Shown here: positions 39,761 to 51,600 of the stretch, piece after piece
How positions within the stretch are numbered: the first letter of the stretch is position 1
How the letters are laid out: every line of letters starts with the position of its first letter
Source of the DNA: Plenodomus lindquistii
Taxonomy: Eukaryota; Ascomycota; Dothideomycetes; Pleosporales; Leptosphaeriaceae
Reading direction: 5' to 3'
Assembly: GCA_025504975.1 (NCBI GenBank)
Contig: JANUWI010000020.1
Span: 806,001-870,000, forward strand
DNA length: 64,000 bases
Made by a program: the position numbers and the translations under genes
The notes under the pieces: model-generated
What the model saw: only the letters and a program-made list of their open reading frames with translations
Database searches by the model: none
What the model was told of the DNA's origin: nothing

Positions 39761-42700
39761 ATGCCTCCTTCAGACTACGATACAGAGGACGACGTTACTG
39801 CAACTGCTGTAATAGAACAGATCATACCCCCAGATCAGGATGAGGGTTGGTTAGAGGCAGAGGAGAGTGATGATGACGAGGTAAGGTTCTCAACCTGTTT
39901 GTAACATGTTCTGATCGTGATCTAGACGTCATCCCTTCCACTCACTTTACTCACAAGCGGTACTCATTCACCCCTTACAACAACAGCTATTAGTCATGTA
40001 GCCCTCCTCCCTGAGTACCCTAGAACAAGTCAAACTGGCTATACGTTCTGTGTATATATTGATCCTGCAAGGGATAGTCCTAAGCAAGTGTTACAAGACG
40101 CGCTTGAGGTGAGTACAAACTAGGAGTACGTTTTGATTAGGTTAACAACACATTCTAACTAATACAGTTCCAATATTGCCGTAAGATGAAAGGCCCTGCT
40201 AAGCGGACAACGTCACCATTTATGGGGGCAGTGGCGTTTCGATATCGGTATGAGTGTACAGGTATAAAACATTGTGAATACCTTGACAACAGGTTAGCAA
40301 CGCTTTCTCATACCTATGCAAACGCCCAACTCTGGGACCAGATACAAAGCGCAAGAATGAACTTGTATCGGACAGAGCCAGATCCACGTCGACAAAGAGC
40401 GATTGCGTAAGTGCAGAACTACTTTCAGTCATGTTGTGAACCTGTTCTTAACCGGCTCTCGAAATATCCTTTCTAACCTTTTATAATCAGCATGTACCAG
40501 GCCTCTTATCATCGATTTCGCAACCAAACTGCTTGCGTGGTTACAAATCCAAATTGTAAACCTGTTCTCAAAGCGATGAGGCACAAGGTAGTGAACGCCA
40601 TCTGTCAACGCACTCTGAACCTGTTCTGAACGTATTTGCAGGACATTTCTGGAACTACTCGCTGGTATATTGGCTGTGCGGGGTGGAGCCCTCACACACG
40701 TGTCAAAGGTCACTTCTTTCGGCTCATTAGTGATAAGATTGACGTAGACTACCTTCAATTTCTTTTTGCAAACGGCCTTGCTCAACAGGCTGAGCAGCTT
40801 GAAGCGTGTGGCAATATCTATTCCACAAGGACAAAGTTCCCGGATTGTGGTATTGTAACACTTCTTAAACATGTTCACAACAGAATCCTAACATGTTCTA
40901 GACACAAACCATCCTCAGGGCAAGGGGAAACTGCTTCGAGTACCGTGTGGGGTGAGGTTTGACATTATTATACCTCTAGATATTACTGCTACCCCATACT
41001 ATACTTTTACGTCTACAGGGGTGCACGTACACCCACCTCCTCCCCCTACAAAAACGCCAGCTCGGCTTACAGAGGAAATAATTTCTCTAATTAGGCGGGC
41101 AAACGATCCGGGGATGACAGTTGGTTCGGAACACGTTCCCAACCTATTCAGATAATACTAACATTGTGTTAGCGTCTTTTCTCAAATCACCTTTTCTAGA
41201 GGAACTCTGTCAGAAGTACAACAAGCCATCATTCCAGCAAATCCACGCCTCTTTGAGTAATATGGACAAGCCGGCTATGATAATATACCGTCAGAAGCTA
41301 CTTATGTTCCCACATGGACAGGATATAGCTGGCGTTGAATTTGAGTTTAAGAAACAACAGGGCGGGGCACAACAGGTAGTAAACACGTTTACAAAGGGAT
41401 AAGAAGTAGATGCTAACACGTTCTATAGTACATCCAAGAGATATACAAGAACCATCTCAGTATAATTGTATTGTGTATGCTACCAGAACAAGCTACTATC
41501 TTTAGTAGTCTTACTACTTTCCGAGTAGATGTCTCATTCAAACGCGTGGGCTTTGGGTTTCAGGAGATGCTGTTTGCTTACTTTCACGAACGGCATGGGA
41601 AGCGTATGTGAACACGTTCACAACCTGTTAATGACATGATGCTAACGTGCTTAGTCATGACTCTAGCTCGAGTCTTTATCAACTCTGACAGAACTCGAAC
41701 ATATTACAAAAGCTTTCAGATGTTGTTTAGAGCTATTACAAAGCTTACTGGTCGAGAGATCCGCTGGAAACATTTACATAATAACGGAATAATTGGCGTG
41801 ACTGTGGATATGGACGGAAAACAAATGACTGGTATGTTCTCAACCTAACCTAGACATGTTGCTAACACAATGTGAAGGCCTTGGGAAGTACCTCCGTGAT
41901 ATTGACCCCAACCGACGCCCGTGGCAATGGCAACTGCAGAATACTGTCAAGTTCTGTGAGGCCCACTTTCTACGCAGTATTATAGCTGCTACTGGCCCTA
42001 TAGATACTGAGACAGACTTTGTACGGTCACGGATGAGAGGTCTTCTAACAAGCCAGTCATATGAGGAGTACGTGACATTATGTCAACAACTGATTGGTAG
42101 GCTGCTCACAACCTGTTCTCATCACCTTCTAATCACGTGTAGAACATGAAACAACCACTGTTGGGAACTGGGCAAGGCATAAACTTAATAAAGTTATTGC
42201 TGCTGGTCTTAATAAGAATATTACACTAATGCCGTTTGACGACTGGAAGCAGTTAGAAGCTACTTCAAATCATGTTGAGCAGGCTGCAAAAAAGGGTTAC
42301 GCGTTCGGAAAAGGGAAGCATTTACTAGGTGCTGTTCTCAGGTTCGACATCTGTTCTCAACATGTTCTGAACCCTCCACTAACGTGTTTAGCGCGCAAAA
42401 AATGGACCAACGGGATATTGATCAATGGGCTGCTAGAAATGGGCATGATATACGACACAGCCAACGATCAACTAGCCAAGTTGCTCGGTATCAGACCTCC
42501 ATGGCGCGACAAAGTAAGTGTATAAGAAGGCCATCTGAACTTGTTTCTAATATGTTCAGAACGGAAACGCAGCGCGTTTATTGAAACTCAGAACGATCAC
42601 CAATCTGACTGTGAGGAGGAGGATGAAATTATATACCAGGCCACATCTTCTAGGATAATACGTCCTCCAGGAGGCTCAAAGCGACGGCAACGATCTACTC

Positions 42701-42969
42701 AGAGATCCTCACCCCCACCTTGCTCGACATCAAGTCAGACATCCTCGACACTCTCCACAACAGGTTCACAACCTGTTCCCATGCCCTTGCGAACAGCCTC
42801 ACGTCGTCCTACCACGCAACACAAAGGGCTAGATCACTATTTAGATGACAAAGATATAGATCCTGCACTAAAGGCACGTGTAGCTACAGCTAAAGTTAAA
42901 GCAATGGAGCTTGACAATGTAGAGCGGGAACTACGGATTAGGATTTTACAAAAGCAACTCGAGGAGTAA
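39761..42969 (+). CDS. DDE (MULE-type-like) transposase gene with about a dozen short introns
   Basis: ATG 39761 is followed by small exons. Introns supported by frame and splice signals are 39881-39925, 40109-40167, 40407-40490, 40588-40641, 40860-40918, 41120-41172, 41376-41428, 41604-41654, 41832-41877 and 42097-42142, plus one starting near 42320 and one near 42512-42560. The protein has an acidic start and a Cys/His region, then a core resembling a widespread fungal transposase-like family: T-F-R-V-D-V-S-F-K-R (first Asp), A-R-V-F-I-N-S-D-R-T, W-K-H-L-H-N-N-G, D-M-D-G-K-Q-M-T-G-L-G-K-Y-L and F-C-E-A-H-F. The tail is Ser/Pro-rich then helical. The exact superfamily is uncertain (MULE or KDZ-type). 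One intron near 42320-42384 leaves the frame off by one, so check for damage there. Nearly every intron holds aac(c/a)tgttc-type words. Confidence 0.6.
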
Positions 42970-43059
42970 CCAGGGCATATTCACATCATGTTCAGATCAG
43001 GTTGGGATGTAGTGAGAAGTGTTTCATAACCGTGAATGACTCTTCAGAACATGTTGACA

Positions 43060-43683
43060 TCATGTCCGGAATATGTCCTGAACTAAGTACCGTTTCCTCT
43101 TAATTCCCCGCCTGTTCAGAACAGGTTGACATCCACTCCGCAACCTATTCCTGATCACCCTCAGCGTCATCCTCAACATCGTCATCCTCCTAGCCAGTGA
43201 AGTGGCTGGTGGAGATGCACGCATCGGTCCACGCGCAGCCATGGGGATCTCTCTCTATATGTCCTAAGTATGTTAGGAACAGGTTGAGAACGGCATGTCA
43301 TAAGGTTGACATACCTGGAATAGCCCTACAGACAGCACAAGGGACTTCGCCTCCGTGGGACTTGACCTTAGCCTCCATCTTCTCATACGCAACCTGGATG
43401 TGTTAGGGGCGTGATGAGAACAGGTTGAGAAGACGTTCTCACCGTGTCCTTATTAGGTCCCCTACGAGCGACAAACTTTACATTCCACTTCTTCTGACCG
43501 GGGCCTGGCAACTTCTTCTGTGTCTGACGCCGCTGGCGCGTGCTCCTGACGGCGGGTGGGGGGGTTGGTGCTTTGACGGGTTGAGAACTAGTTGAGATGG
43601 ACTCCAGAACAGTCTTTGAACCACCTGCTGTTTCATCTTGCTTTTGTAGACGGATGTACCAAGCTGGGAACAGGTTAGCAAGG
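43060..43683 (-). pseudogene. Second gene of the transposase-like element, truncated at its 5' end
   Basis: On the minus strand, exons (about 43671-43444, 43393-43311 and 43265 onward) are separated by short introns that again contain ttctcaacctgttc words. The encoded stretch is Gln/Arg/Lys-rich with a Pro/Thr linker, then a small Cys segment P-C-A-V-C-R. An acceptor at about 43671 has no upstream exon because the sequence switches at ~43684 to an orsD/TLH-like fragment, so the 5' part was lost. Shared intron motifs and convergent position tie it to the 39761-42969 gene. Function unknown. Confidence 0.4.
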
Positions 43684-43989
43684 TGTTTAGAGTCTACAAA
43701 AGACTTATTTGCTTTGCATATCGCACCATTCAACCAGAGAATCGCATTGAACTGGCTCACCGCCTGACTGCTCGCCAGCTAGGACACCTCGACGAGATAA
43801 TAGCCACTGGCGAAGAGCTCGTTGGGCTGAAGCAAAGTCCAAGAGCAAGAGAGGGCGTTGATCAAGGCTCTAGGGCCGTAAGGAAACCACTAGAGGACTG
43901 GCTTGACCGAGCTTGCCTGCATTTTTGTATCTCTATACTGGACCACACGCTCAAAGGTGGCCTTTTCGAGAGCACCGCGGTGGGATAGG
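43684..43989 (+). pseudogene. Second fragment of an orsD/TLH-like gene
   Basis: About 100 codons are homologous to 30118-30415 of the other copy: V-Y-K-R-L-I-C-F, A-H-R-L-T-A-R-Q-L-G and L-D-H-T-L-K-G-G-L-F-E-S. Both ends are abrupt: on the left the truncated intron-motif element, on the right the SNF2-like relic. It is a fragment with no start of its own. Confidence 0.7.
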
Positions 43990-46900
43990 CGTTAGTATTG
44001 ACACTGAAGTCATAAGAGACAGTGCCATTCTTTGTAAGGGGCTGTACAAGCGGCGCGACGTTCAAAGCCGCGCGCGCTGTGTAATAGCCAGTAGCCGACG
44101 CAATGTTCTTGAGTGTTAGTCTCTCGCTTAGGCATCCAGCATCTCTTCATTCAATCAGGTCGTGCTCGTACTGCCGGTAGACTTCAGACTTGAGAGACTT
44201 CTCTATAATGGAGATGAAATCCCACTCTCTAGACGACGCCGCGCAAAGTAATGACCTGCGGCTTGAGTTCCGTGTTGTATTCAATGGTTGGCTTACACGT
44301 GTAACCAATAGTGTGAGGGGTGCGCCTAATCGTAAACAATCTCAGCCACTTGTCCAGGAACGCTACAATGTTTGCTGTCCACTGCGCTACTGCGCGAGCT
44401 GATGCAACCGGGCGTCCCGCGCTTGGTTTCTTGCTCATCGTCGCTTGGTACTGGTTTTTCAGCGAGTTGTAGTCCTTGATAATCATGGCAACCTTTTCAA
44501 CAGTAAGATTGTGCAACTTGTGGCCCGGGTCACGCCATGTCTCGTTGCGAATAAAGTTTACGCAGAACTAAGCAGCTTAGGCTGGATGGCTGCAGTTTGG
44601 TGTGCCTGATAGACCCCAGACACACATGTGCAAACCGTTCGTCTTGTAGTAACCGTGCCGGAACAAGTTTACCCATCGAGGTCGCTGCTGGCCGCCGTGG
44701 ATCTCATGGTATTCGTCGCAAACCGTCGTGCGCACCAGCAAGGCGTTGGCATCGTAGGACGAAAGCAGGCGATCGACCCTTCTGCCCTCCGCCGTCCAGC
44801 GATGCACACGCCTGACCTTGAACGGGGTTTCTACGCGTTTCGAGAGACTCTGCGTTGTTGTTACAAGCATGAATCGCGCAATCTCCAAACCCGGCGCGGC
44901 CGTACCACGTGGGCGCGGCTGGACGCCCTCATAGCGGGCTGTGATCGTACCAACCACGTCCTCTTTACCAATCCGCTGGGTCACGTTACCCATGTCGCTG
45001 TCGGCCTGTTCCCACTCGATGTCCCTAGCAATGGACGCGATTTCCTCCCGAGTCAGGCTCTGTGTGACTTCAGTGGTAGTGATACCATGGTTGTTGTATT
45101 GCATCGGGATGCGGGGAGCCCAGCGCTTATCATTCAAAAGCGGTGCATCCTGGAATAGATAATTTGCCTCATCCGCCCATGTAGAAATGGCAGAAGGGAC
45201 TGTTACAGTAAGCTGGACCCCGATGCCAGGCCTACCGCAGAAGAGAGACACCCGATTCTCAGGGACACACCAGCATGCGAGTGCTTGATCAGCCTGTGTC
45301 GGGCATACCAGGTTGGAACCAGGGTTGGCGTTGAAAGGAAGGTGACGACAAGCTGCAGGTAAGGGTCCAGTTCCTGCCGTAACCTGTGCCCATTCTTCCT
45401 CTACTTCGCAGACATTCTTGCCATGTTGTAGATTAAGCAGGTAGTAGCTAAAGCTCTGCCTTGTCTTGCCAATGCCTGCCATGTCCCTACAAACCCCCCC
45501 GTAGGTTCTGTCGCGATCTAGTTTGAAGGCAACAGCCATAAAGATCAGCTGATATGCATAGAGCATCTTGCTAGGATGTAATCCCTACATCTCTAGAGAA
45601 ATGGGTTTCCCGGCCTTGACAGCGTGAATGTCGACATTAGGAAGAAGCTACTGGATATACGTCAAGGTTTCATCAGTGGCCCAGGCTAGGTCCTGGGTGA
45701 GCTTTGGGGTCATGAACCGAGAGCAACCGTCATCCGATGTGGCCTTGGAAGTAGAGTGTTCTGCGTTACGCGAGCTGTTGATCGCGGCGACAGCTGCTTC
45801 AGCGCGGAGGTCCATAGCTGCTGGGTCTAGGAGATCCTCCTCCTCATCATCACTAATCTCTATAATGGACAGAGGAGCAGGGGAACCCGCCGCGATGGAC
45901 GGAGGAATCGTGTCGAGGTCGGCCGCAGCGTCTGCGACGGAGGAAGCGTGTCGAGGTCGGCCGCAGCGTCTACGAGATCGACCGGAGTCTCTGCCGCCGC
46001 CTCTGTCTTATGCTCAGTGGGAGTATCGAGTAGCATGGTTCCAGCGTCAGGCGCGGCACCACGGAGAATCTGCACTCCTGGCGTGACAATAGGCGCATCC
46101 TGGGCAGTATCTGGATCGAACGGGGGCAGTGGTACAGGAAGCTCCTTGAGCGACACGGCGACTTCCTGTGTCCCATCCATTGTCAATGCTTGCAAGACCG
46201 ATCGCCAAGTCTTCTCCGTGTGTATCCGGTTCTTCATATACTTCTGCGGTCCCATGAAGCAGTAGAGCTTTTTAGGGTCTTCGAGTTCGTATATTTCGGT
46301 CATCCCAGCACAGAACCAGGCCCACTGCGGACGGTCTTCATCGTCCATGAATTGCCGAAGGTCGATTGGCACTTTATACGAGGAGTGGTTAGCAACAAGG
46401 AAGAAAATCTTCATCGCCCTATTGTACAGGGTGACGGGAGACGCGGTGGGAACTTGAGAACTCTAGCGGCTGACGCTCTCACCCCTTGGGTGAATTCGGA
46501 TAGAGAGGGCGCCATGTTGGGATTGGGCGGCGTTCTGTTGAACTGCTTCCTCTTCCTCTTTCCTGCCGAACAGTCTAGACTCTAATTCACCTTTCTGGCC
46601 TACGCGACTCCGCTTGGCTGGGGTCTCCTTACGATTAGGAGACAATCCCCGCTTGGGGAGTTTTCCCGCCTTGCGAGAACCTGCGTGCACGGCAGTACTT
46701 ATTTTCCCGAGCTGGGCGCAAATGAACCCATCCACGACGGCAGCGGGTGCCTTGCGTAGCGTCGCTGGGGTCTTGAAGCTCGCACGAACGATCTTGATAT
46801 GCTCGGCCTTGGAGTTCTTACTAGCGCTGCCTTGATAGTTAGTCTTGACGCTGTTCAGCCTGTCTTTGTAGATACGGCGCAGCTCCGCTTTGAAACTGGC

Positions 46901-47074
46901 GAGCTCCGTACGATCGAAGCCCATGGCCTCTTCGATAGCGGAATCATTTGAGACTGCGCCATAGTTCACGCGGGGTGGGAACTTGTTGTCGTAGTAGGTA
47001 GCAGGGTTGGCGTACTGCGTTGGATCGTCGTCCCCTCCCAAGCGGTCGCCGTCAGACATCTCACTATCGGCCAT
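43990..47074 (-). pseudogene. SNF2-like helicase gene, decayed
   Basis: Reads on the minus strand from ATG 47074. An N-terminal basic region (46483-47074) is followed by an acidic-hydrophobic stretch including S-I-I-E-I-S-D-D-E-E-E-D near 45835-45870, a textbook SUMO-interacting-motif pattern. Then come L-Y-A-Y-Q-L, a Walker A-like M-A-G-I-G-K-T-R-Q (~45470), a D-E-Y-H box (~44710) and L-S-G-T-P (~44600), the order in SNF2 ATPases. Damage: a 38-bp tandem duplication at 45911-45986 shifts the frame, TAG at 45648-45650 and 45585-45587 interrupt it, and a stop follows L-S-G-T-P. Protein-like sequence continues to about 43990 and then ends abruptly, without a recognisable helicase C-terminal domain. 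Confidence 0.6.
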
Positions 47075-47660
47075 AGTGAGACACGCTGCGCGTATGCTGC
47101 GTTGATGGGGAGAGGGCAGTTGCGCAGTGCGAAAGCGAGGTTGTTCGCGTAGCAGTGTTGGTTGAGGCGTAGACTGTGAGTGTGCAGAGGGGAAGAGCAG
47201 ACTGCGCGCAATCTACGTGCAGTGTGTGGGTGAGTATTGTTTATGTGCGAGCGCGTGTGGTTAGGCAGCAAGCCTGGTTAGTGCGTTAGGTAAATAATCG
47301 TGCGGTAAAACAGGAGCGGTGATGGTGAAGGTGGGTGTAGTCGACCGTAACTGTAAACGTCACGCGACCTATCACAACAACAGCAGTATTACAGTGTACG
47401 ATCACAGCCTGCGTAGCCATGTAAAGATTCATTGTTTAGCAAGGTTGGACTTTGTGAGGCGCTGGGCGCAACTGTAACAATGCAGTTCAAAGACCGGTGT
47501 TATCACAAACAAAGAGAAGAGACTATATAGGTGGGCGACAGTTTAGTACTGCCAAACTGTCTGTACAAAACGCGAAAACAAGTCAAAGAGAAAGCATACA
47601 ATCTTGCTGTGATTTCTAACAATGTTTGGTATAATGACGCAGAGCAGGAGCAGAGGAAGA
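47075..47660. other. Intergenic, no supported gene
   Basis: Upstream region of the SNF2-like relic. Short unsupported frames only. Confidence 0.4.
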
Positions 47661-47975
47661 TTAGACGCAGATTCAGCGCAGGTTGAGCACGTGATGACGG
47701 AGACTGAGCAGGTAATGACGGAGATTGAGCACGTGATAACGGAGACTGAGCGCAGATTGAGCACGTGATAACGAAGACTGAGCGCAGATTAAGCACGTGA
47801 TGACGGAGACTGAGTGCAGATTAAGCGCAGATTAAGCACGTGATGACAGAGACTGGGTGCAGATTAAGCGCAGATTAAGCACGTGATGACAGAGACTGGG
47901 TGCAGATTGAGCGCAGATTGAGCAAGTAACGACAGAGACTGAGCGCAGATTGAGCGCAAATTGAGCGCAATCTTG
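47661..47975. repeat. Minisatellite of ~32-bp units rich in CACGTGAT
   Basis: Degenerate tandem units of the form gagactgagcgcagatt plus gagcacgtgatgac. Seven or so copies of cacgtga recur, and the CACGTG core is a perfect palindrome (E-box). Open frames on the minus strand through the array are periodic shadows. Confidence 0.8.
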
Positions 47976-48685
47976 AAATCGGAATCTCGGAGCAGGGGGC
48001 TCATGGGATGGACTCGAGATCCCGGAGCAGATGGCTCAGATCGAGAAATCGAAATCCTGGGGCAGCAAACCCATGGGGTGGACTCGAGATCCCCAAGCAG
48101 AGGGCTCAAGTCGTGAAATCGAAATCCTGGGGCAGCAAACCCATGGGTTGGACTCGAGATCCCGGAGGGCTGAGATCGAGAAATCGAAATCCTGGGGCAG
48201 CAAACCCATGGGTTGGACTCGAGATCCCGGAGGGCTGAGATCGAGAAATCGAAATCCTGGGGCAGGGGGCTCCCATGGGATGGACTCGAGATCCCGGAGG
48301 GCTGAGATCGAGACATCGAAATCCCCAAGCAGATGGCTCAGATCGAGACATCGAAATCCTGGGGCAGCAAACCCATGGGGTGGACTCGAGATCCCCAAGC
48401 AGATGGCTGAGATCGAGAAATCGAAATCCCGGGGCAGCAAACCCATGGGATGGACTCGAGATCCCCAAGCAGATGGCTCAGATCGAGAAATCGAAATCCC
48501 GGGGCAGCAAACCCATGAGGTGGACTCGAAATCCCCAAGCAGATGGCTCAGATCGAGACATCGAACTATCGGAGCAAGGGGCTCAGATCGAGACATCGAA
48601 CTATCGGAGCAAGGGGCTCAGATCGAGAAATCGAAATCCTGGGGCAGGGAGCTCATGTTGTGAAATCAAAATCCTGGGGCAGTAG
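47976..48685. repeat. Minisatellite of ~70-bp units
   Basis: About ten units share ggactcgagatccc, gatcgagaaatcgaaatc and ggggcagcaaacccatggg. Spacing of the ggactcgagat core is 70, 70, 65, 67, 100, 70 and 70 bp. All three frames on both strands stay open because of the repeat, which creates several false genes. Confidence 0.88.
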
Positions 48686-48699
48686 GCATGAGACAGAAT

Positions 48700-51600
48700 G
48701 AAGAAGAGAGAGCGGCAGGCCAATTGAGTATAGGGTAGGGGTATAAATTCCCCTTCTTACGCACCAAGTCTCTGCTTCCTACAATGCAGTGTTTATTCCA
48801 AAATCAGGAGCAGCTGAGTCTATGTGCTGTGGTGCTTGCTTCCGAAAGTACCATGTGGTAGCGCCCATGTGTGGTGTTGTGCTCCCAAAACTCAACAGTA
48901 GCCAAGTCCATGTCCGTGTTCTCAAATACAACCTCTTTATGCTTATGTGCTGCTGGGCAAAGTTTGAAGATCGCATTAGAGGAAGCTATGTTCCTGCTTG
49001 GTCCAGAACTCCAAAAAGACTAGTACAACAACGTAATGTTGTGCTGGTGAGTCATATGCGCAGCTCCTACTTTGCTTGCTACAAAAGGTTTCCTCGCTGG
49101 GTGCATGTCATAGGGCATACTCAAGGCCTAGTGGACATGGCCAAGAGTTGAGCTTCGAGAGCATCCATCTCTCTTTCTACGCTCTTCTCCTCCTCTACAC
49201 ACACATCACCCCTGGTGTCGAAAACCACCCTTTCCCAGCCCATGGATCGAGGGCTGGCGGCCAAAAAAGACCATTGTGAGGCATTGGATGAGTGGGAGGA
49301 CTGGTGTCCGAAAAGGAACCGAGCTGGAACTCATGGGGAAGAGGGCTGGCCGCCGAACAAACAGGCCGAATTCGGTAGATGGCCGGTTTGCCTGGTGCCT
49401 GAAAACCGTATAGGCTGCGCACATGAGGACGTCCAAAATACTCAAGGCCTAGTGAACATGGCCTTGACTGGTGCCTCTGCGGCATAAATACCTTCTGCTA
49501 CGTTCTTCTGCTTCTCCGCACACACACCCCCCTTTATTTCCTAAAAAAATCATCCATTCCAGCGTATGGGAAGGAGGATAGGCGGACAAAATGCTCTGCT
49601 AGAGAGTGTATGTGTGCGAGGACTGGTGTCTGAAAACAACGGCAACCAAACTCATGGGCAGGAGCGCCGGCGGCTACAAAACTAGTAGTGGGCGAGCGAA
49701 TGTCCCTGCTTGGTCTGGCACGTGAAAACAACCTGTACAACAAGGTGATGTTGTGCTGACAAGTCATACATGTCAGCCTCTATCTTTTTCACTGCAAAAG
49801 ATATCCAAGACAAGCACATGTTCCAAGAATCTGGGTATAAAGTAGTTGCTAGATGCCCCAAGTCTGGTAACACTCACACCGGAGTTGATTCTTCCCAAAA
49901 AGATCAAGAAGTGATCCCATGCTATGACAATGTGCTGCGCCTGGATCCGAAGTCGTTACAGTCACGGATCATGTCCTGCTGGGCCAGCCTCCTCAACACA
50001 CGCCGCGGTCGATGTCATGTTCTCTGCCGCTCGCTCTGAGCGCCTGGATCCGAAGTCATTACAGTTACGGACAATGTCCTGCTGGGCCAGCTTCTTCCCA
50101 TCACACTGCGGTAGACTTCATCTTCTCGGCTGCCTGCTTTGAAAACGCTCTACGAGCATATCATGTGTGCAGCGAAGCCGAGATCCGGCCACCTACGCCT
50201 TGCTTGTCCCCCAATACAGCGGCACCAAATCCATGTGCCGCTGCGCCTGCTCCAGAATCCCATGGCAGCACAAATTTCCATGGCTATCATGTACATGCCT
50301 CGAAACGCATGTACATGATAGCCATGGTTCTGAGGGACAGGGACGAAAACCATAGAGGATGTAGCCAAGTGGGCATTAATCAGTCCCTCTACGCTCTTCT
50401 CCTTGTTCACACACACGTCACCCTTAGTTTCCAAAATCACAATGGCTCGCGTGATGGGGGGAGAGGGGGGGGGCTGGCCGCCCAAAAGAAACCAGTGTGG
50501 TGTGATTGCATGTGTGAGGAGCCAGGATCATGGCCATGAAATACTCAGCCAAAGGTGTTGATGAGGGCTGCGTCTGTATCAGCAGAGGCAAATGCGATGC
50601 TGCCTTGCCAAAATTCCGCGCATACGCGAAGATGGTGTGCGTTGAGCGGAATCGGTGAAACACAAAGGCAAACAATTGCGCGTGGAGAGGACTACTGTCT
50701 ACAATACCAGCATAGCCAACTTGTAGAGAGAAGAAGAGCAGGCGGCTAAAAAGACCTGCTGGAGATTGTATGTGTGGGAGAAGTAGTGTCTAAAAACGCC
50801 ATGGGCAGCGCCCGTAGGGAAGTCCAAAGTACCCAAGGCCTAGCGACTGTGGTTAGGGGCAGGCAGATTGACGCAGATTCAATGCGGCGTGTTCCAAAAG
50901 AGCTCAGCAGGCGGGTATGTCTCTGGCTGCCTGCCGTGGAGGGTTCCTTTCTCAAAAACGACCGAATTCTGTCGAATGTCCCCCTGCTGCCGGATTCGAA
51001 ATCACTTGCGTTTAGGTTGATGAGCGAGAGAGGCCCTGTGTTAAGGTATAAATCCGCCCTCTGACGTACTTGGCCTTCTACCCTCCACGGCCACTGCGGC
51101 GTGTTCCAAAATGACATTGTTGGTGATCCCATGTCTTTGGCTGCTTGCCTCGAAAAATCTGCATCTCACCATTGATGTGTGGTGGGGCTGGAAAACCTTC
51201 AAAGCAGCCTTGGTGTGTGGAGGGACCAGAAGAGGTTCCACGAGCCTTTCATGCGTGGAGGACTCTTTCCCAAAACTATTGACCGCAGCATCAATGTCTG
51301 TCCTCTGCTGCCGGATTCGAAATCACTTGCATTTAGCTTGATGAGCGCGAGAGGCCCTGCGCTGAGGTATAAATCCGCCCTCTGACGTACTTGGCCTTCT
51401 ACCCTCCACGGCCACTGCGGCGTGTTCCAAAATGACATTGTTGGTGATCCCATGTCTTTGGCTGCTTGCCTCGAAAAATCTGCATCTCACCATTGATGTG
51501 TTGTGGGGCTGGAAAACCTTCAAAGCAGCCTTGGTGTGTGGAGGGACCAGAAGAGGTTCCACGAGCCTTTCATGCGTGGAGGACTCTTTCCCAAAACTGT

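Noticed and set aside
46453..46482. A 30-bp intron joining the first two blocks of the SNF2-like gene
   Set aside because: Too short for a fungal intron, and the longer alternative breaks the frame, so I treat it as an unresolved break.
48008..48685. Open frames of 60-210 codons on both strands through the 70-bp array
   Set aside because: They arise from the repeat. No start context, splice sites or domain.
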